From contig CAMIWP010000090.1 in assembly GCA_946402475.1 (NCBI GenBank), positions 1-5,727 of the forward strand: DNA of 5,727 nt, written 5' to 3'. Origin of the DNA: an uncultured Selenomonadaceae bacterium. Its GTDB lineage: Bacteria > Bacillota_C > Negativicutes > Selenomonadales > Selenomonadaceae. A model generated the notes under the pieces. That model searched no databases. It was not told where the DNA came from and was given only the letters and a program-made list of their open reading frames with translations. Numbering within the stretch: the stretch's first letter is position 1; each line of letters opens with the position of its first letter. This document shows positions 1 to 5,523 of this stretch, one piece after another. Both the position numbers and the translations under genes were made by a program.

Positions 1-1813
1 CGTTAAGTCGCATATCTCCCATATCTGTCTCAATGATGGTTCGAGAATCTTTAACGATATTATAGAGATATTTCCCATGAATACAGCCAAGTAAAATCGC
101 TTTATTGTCAACACCAGAAAGGCTCGGCAAAGTCCTCAAGTCGGAAACAACGCTGAATTTTCGCGTGTCACAGTCGAAAACAAATATGCCTGATAATGAA
201 TAACCCTGGAAATAAATACGTCTGCCGTATAATGAACCTGTAGCAAATCTAAATCCGTGATAATTTTCCAAAATAGGTTTGCAATCAATAACGTTAAACT
301 CTTTTTTGCTTAAATCATATTCGACTAGGACATTTCCCATGAAGGGAAAAATCAACAGCTTATCGTCATATCCGATAACTCCATTATAAAAAACGCTTTC
401 TCCGTTTAACGAAGGAACAACCGCCTCCAATCTTGTCTTTTTTGTGTAGATGTCTAATGAACATAATATGTTTACGCTGTGCAATATGAAATATACCTGT
501 CCATCTTTGTATGTGTGTTGATAAAGCAACATACCGATGCTGTTTTTATCAACTGTTTGCAATAAAATACGCTTCCCTGTTTTCCGATACAGCGTCACCA
601 CACTACTCTCATCCCCGTAATAAGCATCACTCCAACAAATCGCCCGATGCAAATCGGGGGAATCGTCGTAAATTCCCCAGCCTTCCTCAATGTATTGTTT
701 TTCCAGACTGAGATACTCTTTCTCAAACTGTGGCCTCATCGAATGAAACGTGGACTTCATCAAGGGATGCGGTCTCCACCAAAGGGCTACATCGGTTCTA
801 TCCCGAAAGATAGAAAAGACATCCCTCAGTTTGTCGCAAACCTGGCTCGAATTCTGCAGCATGGCACCGAGGCTCGTGTTGTAGAGGATGACCTTCCTGC
901 CCTCCACCAGCCGTTTCCACTTCTCCGGCATATCGAAGTCTTCTTTTTTGCTCGTAAGAACCTTCTCGATCTTCGGAGAGCCCGCTCCCACAATCCGCTT
1001 TTCCCAATAGCCCCTATCCTTTTGGTTCGTCCGTTTCGTCAGTATGTTGATGTAGAGTTCCTTGGTCGCCTCGGACTGCACGACCACCAAATCCGCGTTG
1101 ATGACTCCCGGAGTCAGGATTGTTCCGGCTCTGCCCTCTTCCTCCGCTTCATCCCCCAAGCAAAGAGGTTCCTCCGATACAAAATAGGGAATATAGACCA
1201 GTTTATCCGTGCATTCTTTCAGATTCCCCGAATAGAACCTTGCTTCCACCGAGGTCACGATATTTTGATTATCATATGGATTATGAATAAAAATTACATC
1301 GGGATGCCATGCCTTGAGGTCGACTGTCTGCCAATCCAAGATTGGCACATAGGATGGGTAGTCCCGCTCGCAGTGCCACTCGGCCATGCTCCCGTCGGGG
1401 TTGCGGTCAGCGTAGGGAATGGGGATGACGTAGGCGTTGCAGTGCTCTTTGTCCTCGGCAGCTGCCTTCCAGACACTTTCAAAGCTATCCCACATACTTA
1501 CTTTATATGGTAAAAAGACAATCTCTTTCTTCAGCTCCTTCTCATGGCGCAAATCTTGGGCGCACTGAGCCAAAATCTCCCGGCAGAGGGACAGAATCTG
1601 CGCCCCGTCCTCCCCGTCGGGATCAGCCGTAAGGCGGGAAAGAGACAGGATCACACCGTCGAGGATCTCTCCATAGTAGGCATAACGAGAGGCAGACAGA
1701 CCGTTCCTGCATGCTTCCTCCACGCTCCGCAGCGCGTCAACGTACTCCTTCTGCGGAACCGGAGGTGTCTCCAAGAGCGCCAGGCACTGTTTCTGCACCG
1801 ATCGATCCATCAT
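1..1813 (-). CDS. TagB/SpsB-like CDP-glycerol glycerophosphotransferase with C-terminal beta-propeller (3' end outside window)
   Basis: The frame is open for 604 codons from ATG 1813 to the left edge with no stop, so the gene is partial at its 3' end. Residues 1-95 are a helical leader. Residues 97-245 resemble a conserved N-terminal block of TagB/SpsB-like proteins (IVFLPYK, MWDSFESVW, YVIPIPYADRNPDGS, HPDVIFIHNPYD, LVYIPYFV). Residues 308-418 resemble the Glyphos_transf core: ILYNTSL (309-315), WWRPHP (345-350) in the place of the family's HP motif, and SDAYYGDESSVV (395-406) in the place of its D-x-S-S motif. The family transfers glycerol phosphate or related polyol phosphates to membrane-linked acceptors at the cytoplasmic face. 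Activity here is inferred and the donor is unknown. From about residue 425 the protein becomes a series of 46-50 residue beta-rich repeats (Tyr/Phe-Asp-x-x-Ser/Thr-Lys/Arg-Lys turns near 454, 500 and 547), read as propeller blades. Bases 1-600 are much more AT-rich than the rest. The start at 1813 is set by GAGGAG 9 bases upstream. It may instead be a glycan-binding or sensory protein with a degenerate transferase fold. Confidence 0.85.
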   Translation of the reverse strand, partial: MMDRSVQKQCLALLETPPVPQKEYVDALRSVEEACRNGLSASRYAYYGEILDGVILSLSRLTADPDGEDGAQILSLCREILAQCAQDLRHEKELKKEIVFLPYKVSMWDSFESVWKAAAEDKEHCNAYVIPIPYADRNPDGSMAEWHCERDYPSYVPILDWQTVDLKAWHPDVIFIHNPYDNQNIVTSVEARFYSGNLKECTDKLVYIPYFVSEEPLCLGDEAEEEGRAGTILTPGVINADLVVVQSEATKELYINILTKRTNQKDRGYWEKRIVGAGSPKIEKVLTSKKEDFDMPEKWKRLVEGRKVILYNTSLGAMLQNSSQVCDKLRDVFSIFRDRTDVALWWRPHPLMKSTFHSMRPQFEKEYLSLEKQYIEEGWGIYDDSPDLHRAICWSDAYYGDESSVVTLYRKTGKRILLQTVDKNSIGMLLYQHTYKDGQVYFILHSVNILCSLDIYTKKTRLEAVVPSLNGESVFYNGVIGYDDKLLIFPFMGNVLVEYDLSKKEFNVIDCKPILENYHGFRFATGSLYGRRIYFQGYSLSGIFVFDCDTRKFSVVSDLRTLPSLSGVDNKAILLGCIHGKYLYNIVKDSRTIIETDMGDMRLN

Positions 1814-1822
1814 GGTCTGCAT

Positions 1823-1828
1823 CTCCTC
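1823..1828 (-). promoter_or_regulatory. Ribosome binding site that decides the start at 1813
   Basis: GAGGAG on the minus strand. Three in-frame ATGs follow it, at 1822, 1813 and 1810. The first touches the Shine-Dalgarno sequence with no spacer. The second has an ideal 9-base spacer, so 1813 is preferred. The third, immediately after it, has a 12-base spacer. Confidence 0.75.
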
Positions 1829-1855
1829 TGATGTATTTTGGTAGACTTTGGCTTG

Positions 1856-1884
1856 ATTCTACATGATTTTGAGACAATTGTCAA
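1856..1884 (-). promoter_or_regulatory. Sigma-70/sigma-A promoter for the leftward gene
   Basis: On the minus strand a perfect -35 box TTGACA (1884-1879) is followed by a 17-base spacer and a -10 box TAGAAT (1861-1856, 5 of 6 matches to TATAAT). Transcription would start near 1849, giving an untranslated leader of about 35 bases that contains the GAGGAG site. Spacing, match quality and position all agree. It has not been tested. Confidence 0.75.
1873..1882. repeat. Perfect 10-bp palindrome overlapping the leftward -35 box
   Basis: GACAATTGTC is its own reverse complement and covers the first four bases of the -35 box at 1884-1879. A regulator bound here would compete with RNA polymerase at the leftward promoter. 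A palindrome this short can occur by chance, so its role as an operator is only a suggestion. Confidence 0.35.
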
Positions 1885-2024
1885 ATTTTGCGGGAGTGCG
1901 GAAGTGGCATAGCGCAGATAATGGAAGGCGCATAGTGATTCTGTCGCTTTTCGGTTGTCGCTGCGGAGGAAACCCGTCGCCGATGCTCACGACGCTCATG
2001 GACGATGGAGAAACACTGCGATGA

Positions 2025-2053
2025 TTGCTTTTCAATAATCCCTGTGATATACT
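2025..2053 (+). promoter_or_regulatory. Extended -10 promoter for the rightward glycan operon
   Basis: TTGCTT (2025-2030, 3 of 6 matches but with the conserved TTG) is followed by a 17-base spacer and TATACT (2048-2053). The TG at 2045-2046 gives the extended -10 motif TGaTATACT, which can offset a weak -35. Transcription would start near 2060 and leave a leader of about 29 bases before the ATG at 2089. Because this promoter would lie inside the longer open frame that begins at 2005, it also supports the shorter start. Confidence 0.6.
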
Positions 2054-2072
2054 GGAAGAACGAAATTGAGCC

Positions 2073-2079
2073 GAGAGGA
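2073..2079 (+). promoter_or_regulatory. Ribosome binding site of the MBOAT gene
   Basis: GAGAGGA ends 9 bases before the ATG at 2089. It fixes the start there rather than at the upstream in-frame ATG at 2005, which has no good Shine-Dalgarno sequence and would add a 28-residue polar segment not typical of the family. Confidence 0.7.
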
Positions 2080-2088
2080 AAGGCCGCT

Positions 2089-3513
2089 ATGCTGTTTAAC
2101 TCCTATACGTTTATCTTTCTGTTCTTCCCCGTGGTCCTAGCGGGATATTTTCTTCTGGGGAAGGCGGGGAAGCCGCGCTGGACTTCCCTGTGGCTGGTGG
2201 CAGCGAGCCTTGCCTTTTACGGGTATTGGAATGTGGCGTACCTTCCCCTCTTGGTGGGGAGCATACTGGTCAATTACTTTTTCTCCGGTCGCATCCTGGC
2301 CGCCGAGGAAAAGAAGCGGGGAAAGGGGAGGCTTTTCTTCTGGGGAGGGCTGTTGTTCAACCTGCTCCTTCTCGGATACTACAAGTACACGGATTTCCTC
2401 TTGGGCTCGCTGAATGCTTTGGGTGCACAGTTTGAGCTGTTGCATGTGTTCCTGCCCTTTGGCATTTCCTTCTTCACCATCACCCAGTTGCTCTATCTGG
2501 TGGATTGCTACGCGGGAGTGGCAAAGGATCACGATTTCCTGCGCTATGCCCTCTTCGTGTCCTTTTTCCCCCATCTCCTTTCCGGGCCGATCCTCTACCA
2601 CAAGCCCATGATGAAGCAGTTTCGGGACGAGACTCTCCTGAGGGTCCAGTGGGAGAACATGTCGCGAGGTATGGCGCTCTTCATCATCGGCCTGATGAAG
2701 AAAGTGCTGATCGCGGATACCTTCAGCGCCTTTGTGGCCAGCGGCTTCGGGCACACGGGGGATCTCGGGATCCTTCCGGCCTGGCTCACCATCCTCGCCT
2801 ACATGCTCCAGCTCTACTTTGATTTCTCCGGGTACAGCGATATGGCGGTGGGCATGGCCCGCATGATGAACATCGACATCCCCATCAACTTCAACGCTCC
2901 CTATCGGGCCGCCAGTCTCATCGACTTCTGGCGGCGGTGGCATATCTCCCTGACCAATGCCATTACGGCGTGCATCTACATGCCCCTGATGAAATCCTTT
3001 CGGAAGCCGGGCTTCTTTCACACCGCTCTGGCTGTTTTCGTCACCTTCTTTCTGGTGGGGATCTGGCACGGGGCGGGTTGGACCTTTGTGGTCTTTGCCC
3101 TGATGCATGCGGGGGGGCTGGTGGTGAACCATGTCTGGAAACACTATCGCCTCTGGATGCCCGGAGGGCTCGGACGTTGCCTGACCATTCTCTACGTCAT
3201 CATCAGCATGGCCTTTTTCCGGGCATCCGACACGGGGGTTGCGCTGGAGCTTCTCCGCGGCATGGCGGGGCTCCATGGGGGATTCCTCTGGCCGGTGCAG
3301 ACAGCGGCGGAGTCGGTGACGGTGCAGACCTTCGGTCTGCCCCTCGTCCCCTTCCTGATTGCTCTGGCCTTGGTCATTTGGTGTCCCGGGTCCAACGAGA
3401 TCGCGAAGAAGATGAAGCTCAATGCTTCCTCCGCCTTCCTGCTGGCCCTTGGCTTTGCCGTGACCCTGTTCTCCCTGAGCCGTCCCACGGAGTTCCTGTA
3501 CTTGCAGTTCTGA
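2089..3513 (+). CDS. MBOAT family O-acyltransferase (AlgI/DltB-like)
   Basis: A 474-residue polytopic membrane protein, of normal length for the family. The N-terminus MLFNSYTFIFLFFPVV is typical of AlgI-like proteins. Hydrophobic segments recur along the whole chain. Diagnostic motifs are FDFSGYSDMAVGMARM (244-259), PYRAASLIDFWRRWHISLT (271-289) and GIWHGAGWTFVVFALMHA (324-341). In the last, His327 matches the catalytic histidine of AlgI and His340 is a second conserved histidine. Members move acyl groups, usually acetyl, from a cytoplasmic donor across the membrane and work with an extracytoplasmic SGNH-type partner. The gene 16 bases downstream encodes such a protein, so the two probably O-acylate an exported glycan; the exact substrate cannot be read. 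One oddity is that the usual RDYLY-IPLGG stretch after the WHISL motif is replaced by TACIYMPLMKS (292-302). The start at 2089 was chosen from the Shine-Dalgarno site and promoter. The family call is firm and the substrate is unknown. Confidence 0.93.
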   Translation: MLFNSYTFIFLFFPVVLAGYFLLGKAGKPRWTSLWLVAASLAFYGYWNVAYLPLLVGSILVNYFFSGRILAAEEKKRGKGRLFFWGGLLFNLLLLGYYKYTDFLLGSLNALGAQFELLHVFLPFGISFFTITQLLYLVDCYAGVAKDHDFLRYALFVSFFPHLLSGPILYHKPMMKQFRDETLLRVQWENMSRGMALFIIGLMKKVLIADTFSAFVASGFGHTGDLGILPAWLTILAYMLQLYFDFSGYSDMAVGMARMMNIDIPINFNAPYRAASLIDFWRRWHISLTNAITACIYMPLMKSFRKPGFFHTALAVFVTFFLVGIWHGAGWTFVVFALMHAGGLVVNHVWKHYRLWMPGGLGRCLTILYVIISMAFFRASDTGVALELLRGMAGLHGGFLWPVQTAAESVTVQTFGLPLVPFLIALALVIWCPGSNEIAKKMKLNASSAFLLALGFAVTLFSLSRPTEFLYLQF

Positions 3514-3518
3514 AGGGA
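3513..3518 (+). promoter_or_regulatory. Ribosome binding site for the TTG-started SGNH gene
   Basis: AAGGGA starts on the last base of the MBOAT stop codon and lies 11 bases before TTG 3530. No in-frame ATG or GTG exists between the MBOAT stop and this TTG. The next in-frame ATG (3557) would remove the basic residues that precede the membrane anchor and has no comparable site. Confidence 0.5.
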
Positions 3519-3529
3519 ATGATAGATTC

Positions 3530-4690
3530 TTGGGCAGTAAACGCTTTTTTTGGGCGATGCTGTTGCTGACGGCCTTGTTCGTGGCCTTGGGCGAATGGGC
3601 CTGCTACCGGGTGGATCCCGTGGGCGTGTGGGGGGCGCGCACGAGAAACGGTCTCAATAATATGAAGGTACAGCAAGGTTTTTTCCTTGATATCTTCAAG
3701 CCCTATGAATACGCCCGGGTACGCCCGGATGTGGTCTTCCTCGGAACCAGCCGGGTCCATGTGGGCTGGGACGCCTCCTCGGGGCCGGAACCCAATGCCT
3801 ACAATTTTGCCATGACGGGCCTCCCCCTTTCCACCACGGAGTCCTACCTGCGCTTCGCCTACCGGGTGCACACCCCCAAGAAGGTCTACCTGGGACTTGA
3901 CGCCTATTCTTTCCACTACGACAACTATCACCTTCTGGGGCACAACGCCCGGCCCAGTTTTTCGGAGAAGCGGTTGGCCGCTGTGGCCTCCGGCCCTTTC
4001 TTCTCTCATGTTTATGCCATCAAGGACAGCCTGTCCCTGATGGGCGAGATCCTGCCCACGGTGGAGGCCAGCGGACGGGAGCCGGAGCACCCGGGGCTCT
4101 ACGAGCGGGGATGGTTCCGCCAGCACGGCGGCTCCCCCGGGGTGAATGAGGCATTCTATTACGATGTGTTCAACATCTCCAATCTGGAGACAAAGGACGC
4201 AACGGGGTTCCGCTACGCGCCGGAAGCCATGGAGTGCCTGAAGCGCATACTGGCCGACGCAGAAGCTCACGGAGTGGAAATGGTGCTCTTCTTCAATCCC
4301 ATGAGCGTGGACGAACATACGATGATGTACTTCGGCGGGCAGGAGCCCGTCATGGGAAGGATCAAAAAGGACATCGCCCTGTTGCACCCCGTATATGATT
4401 TCGACTGTCTCAGCCCCTATACGGAGAACATCCGGGGGTACTACTACGACTTCCTCCACTACCGCAAGCCCATGGGAGATGCCATCCATAAGGCCATGTT
4501 CGACGGAAGGCCGGAGGGAATCGGCAGGCTCCTCACGGCAGAGAATGCGGATGCCGTCATCCGGGAGGAGCAGCAGCGCTATGAGGACTGGCGGCAGGGG
4601 AATCCCGCCCGGGTGGAGGCCCTTCGTTTCTACTTCGACCGGCAGGAGAAAGCCCCAAAGGGCGCCTTCAAGGAATTCATCGGCTTTTGA
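3530..4690 (+). CDS. SGNH-fold MBOAT partner protein (DltD/AlgX/AlgJ-like)
   Basis: A 386-residue protein with a short basic start (GSKR), one hydrophobic anchor at about residues 7-24, and then a soluble domain expected outside the cytoplasmic membrane. PDVVFLGTSRVHVGWD (66-81) has the block I form of SGNH hydrolases with nucleophile Ser74. NFAMTGLPL (92-100) gives a block II glycine, FFNPMS (254-259) a possible block III asparagine, and YYYDFLHYRKPMGDAI (304-319) the catalytic Asp307-x-x-His310. Proteins of this type sit beside MBOAT acyltransferases and complete acyl transfer to the polymer, as in the DltB/DltD and AlgI/AlgJ/AlgX systems. The position directly after the MBOAT gene supports the same role here. 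About 76 residues follow the DxxH box, many of them charged and helix-prone, which is longer than usual for this fold. The start is a TTG with a modest Shine-Dalgarno site; ATG 3557 is the alternative. The specific substrate is unknown. Confidence 0.85.
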   Translation: MGSKRFFWAMLLLTALFVALGEWACYRVDPVGVWGARTRNGLNNMKVQQGFFLDIFKPYEYARVRPDVVFLGTSRVHVGWDASSGPEPNAYNFAMTGLPLSTTESYLRFAYRVHTPKKVYLGLDAYSFHYDNYHLLGHNARPSFSEKRLAAVASGPFFSHVYAIKDSLSLMGEILPTVEASGREPEHPGLYERGWFRQHGGSPGVNEAFYYDVFNISNLETKDATGFRYAPEAMECLKRILADAEAHGVEMVLFFNPMSVDEHTMMYFGGQEPVMGRIKKDIALLHPVYDFDCLSPYTENIRGYYYDFLHYRKPMGDAIHKAMFDGRPEGIGRLLTAENADAVIREEQQRYEDWRQGNPARVEALRFYFDRQEKAPKGAFKEFIGF

Positions 4691-4714
4691 TACTGTACGG
4701 AAAGGCGGAATGGA

Positions 4715-5503
4715 ATGTTCTCGAATATATGGCAGTACCGACAATTCATATACAGTTGCGTGAAACGGGATTTTCAGGCCCGCTACACGGGATCCATGCT
4801 GGGCATCCTCTGGGCGGTGTTCCAGCCCTTGGCGATGATCCTGGTCTACACGCTCGTCTTCTCCGAGATCATGCGGAGCAAACTCCACGGCATGGAGATG
4901 ATGCAGTTCGCTTACAGCATCTACCTCTGTGCGGGGGTGCTCAACTGGGGGCTCTTTTCTGAGACCTTGAACGGCTGCGTCAACGTGTTCCTTGTGAACG
5001 CAAACCTCATGAAGAAGGTTTCCTTCCCCCGCATTTGCCTGCCGGTGATCACCATGCTCTCCGCCCTGTCCAATTTCATCGTGGGCTTTGCCCTGTTCCT
5101 CCTGTTCCTCCTTCTCATCGGTGAGTTTCCCTGGAGAACGGGTATTTTCTTTTTCCCGGTGCTGGCCATCCAGACCCTCTTCTCCGTCACCCTGGGCATC
5201 GGCTTGGGGGTCTTGAATGTCTTCTTCCGGGATGTGGGGCAGATGCTCAATGTGGCCTTGCAGTTCTGGTTCTGGTTCACGCCGGTGGTCTATCCTGTGG
5301 GCATCATCCCCGAGGCCATCCGGGGACTCTTTGTCCTGAACCCCATGTACCATATCATCACGGCCTATCAGGCCATTTTTGTATATCATAAGTGTCCTGA
5401 TGTCACGGGGCTCTGCGCCATATTCCTGGTGAGCCTGCTGATCGGCTTATGGTCCCTGCGCATTTATCGGAAACACGTAGGGGAACTGGTGGACGAGTTA
5501 TGA
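4715..5503 (+). CDS. ABC-2 type polysaccharide/teichoic acid export permease (Wzm/TagG-like)
   Basis: A 262-residue membrane protein, the usual length of Wzm-type permeases. A cytoplasmic amphipathic start with the family signature VKRDFQARYTGSMLGILWA (16-34) precedes about six membrane spans, roughly 27-50, 63-84, 108-135, 142-168, 182-199 and 231-250. Further family motifs are LGVLNVFFRDVGQ (164-176), WFTPVVYPVGIIP (187-199) and LNPMYHIITAYQAIF (208-222). Such permeases pair with a Wzt/TagH ATPase to carry a lipid-linked O-antigen, capsule or teichoic polymer across the cytoplasmic membrane. The gene follows the SGNH gene by 24 bases, with AAAGG 9 bases before the ATG, so it is probably in the same transcript. 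Its ATPase is not in the window and is not the next gene as far as that gene can be read. The permease call is firm; which polymer it moves is inferred only as the one acylated by its upstream neighbours. Confidence 0.93.
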   Translation: MFSNIWQYRQFIYSCVKRDFQARYTGSMLGILWAVFQPLAMILVYTLVFSEIMRSKLHGMEMMQFAYSIYLCAGVLNWGLFSETLNGCVNVFLVNANLMKKVSFPRICLPVITMLSALSNFIVGFALFLLFLLLIGEFPWRTGIFFFPVLAIQTLFSVTLGIGLGVLNVFFRDVGQMLNVALQFWFWFTPVVYPVGIIPEAIRGLFVLNPMYHIITAYQAIFVYHKCPDVTGLCAIFLVSLLIGLWSLRIYRKHVGELVDEL

Positions 5504-5509
5504 CAGCCG

Positions 5510-5515
5510 AAGGAG
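5510..5515 (+). promoter_or_regulatory. Strong ribosome binding site for the last gene
   Basis: AAGGAG, a full match to the core Shine-Dalgarno sequence, lies 8 bases before an in-frame TTG at 5524. This favours TTG 5524 over ATG 5500, which overlaps the permease stop (ATGA) and has only a weaker GGTGGA site 6 bases upstream. The ATG at 5516 is in another frame and stops after four codons. Confidence 0.6.
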
Positions 5516-5523
5516 ATGAGATC

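Larger units (their letters stand above)
1814..2088. other. Divergent intergenic region
   Basis: This 275-base gap separates the leftward glycerophosphotransferase-like gene from the rightward acyltransferase operon. The left third (about 1831-1890) is AT-rich and holds the leftward promoter. The part from 2025 to 2088 holds the rightward extended -10 promoter and the Shine-Dalgarno site of the MBOAT gene. About 140 bases between them (1886-2024) show no convincing gene, terminator hairpin or riboswitch. No JUMPstart/ops core (GGCGGTAG), the antitermination element found ahead of some enterobacterial polysaccharide operons, is present. Confidence 0.7.

Noticed and set aside
647..1513. 288-codon plus-strand open frame
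   Set aside because: It is the codon-aligned antisense of the leftward glycerophosphotransferase-like gene. It ends where that gene uses its single TTA codon in the first 404 codons.
1820..1822. ATG at 1822 as start of the leftward gene
   Set aside because: It directly touches the GAGGAG site, leaving no spacer; the in-frame ATG at 1813 has 9 bases.
1544..1831. 95-codon plus-strand open frame
   Set aside because: It is antisense to the start of the leftward gene, has no recognisable domain, and overlaps that gene's ribosome binding site.
1983..2024. 13-codon open frame behind GGAGGA as a leader peptide
   Set aside because: It ends before the best rightward promoter and has no attenuator hairpin or telling codon pattern; chance is sufficient.
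2005..2088. Upstream ATG at 2005 as the MBOAT start
   Set aside because: It would add 28 polar residues unlike the family, lacks a good Shine-Dalgarno site and lies upstream of the extended -10 promoter; ATG 2089 has GAGAGGA at good spacing.
2137..3276. 379-codon open frame on the minus strand inside the MBOAT gene
   Set aside because: It is also codon-aligned with the MBOAT frame and explained by the same codon avoidance; the sense strand has clear family motifs.
3513..4714. Terminators or internal promoters between the rightward genes
   Set aside because: The gaps of 16 and 24 bases contain ribosome binding sites only; no hairpin plus T-run or convincing -35/-10 pair is seen.
3419..5389. 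656-codon open frame on the minus strand across the SGNH and permease genes
   Set aside because: It is aligned codon for codon with both sense genes. It stays open because TTA, CTA and TCA codons are very rare there. Its translation is low-complexity, His/Gly/Glu-rich and without domains.
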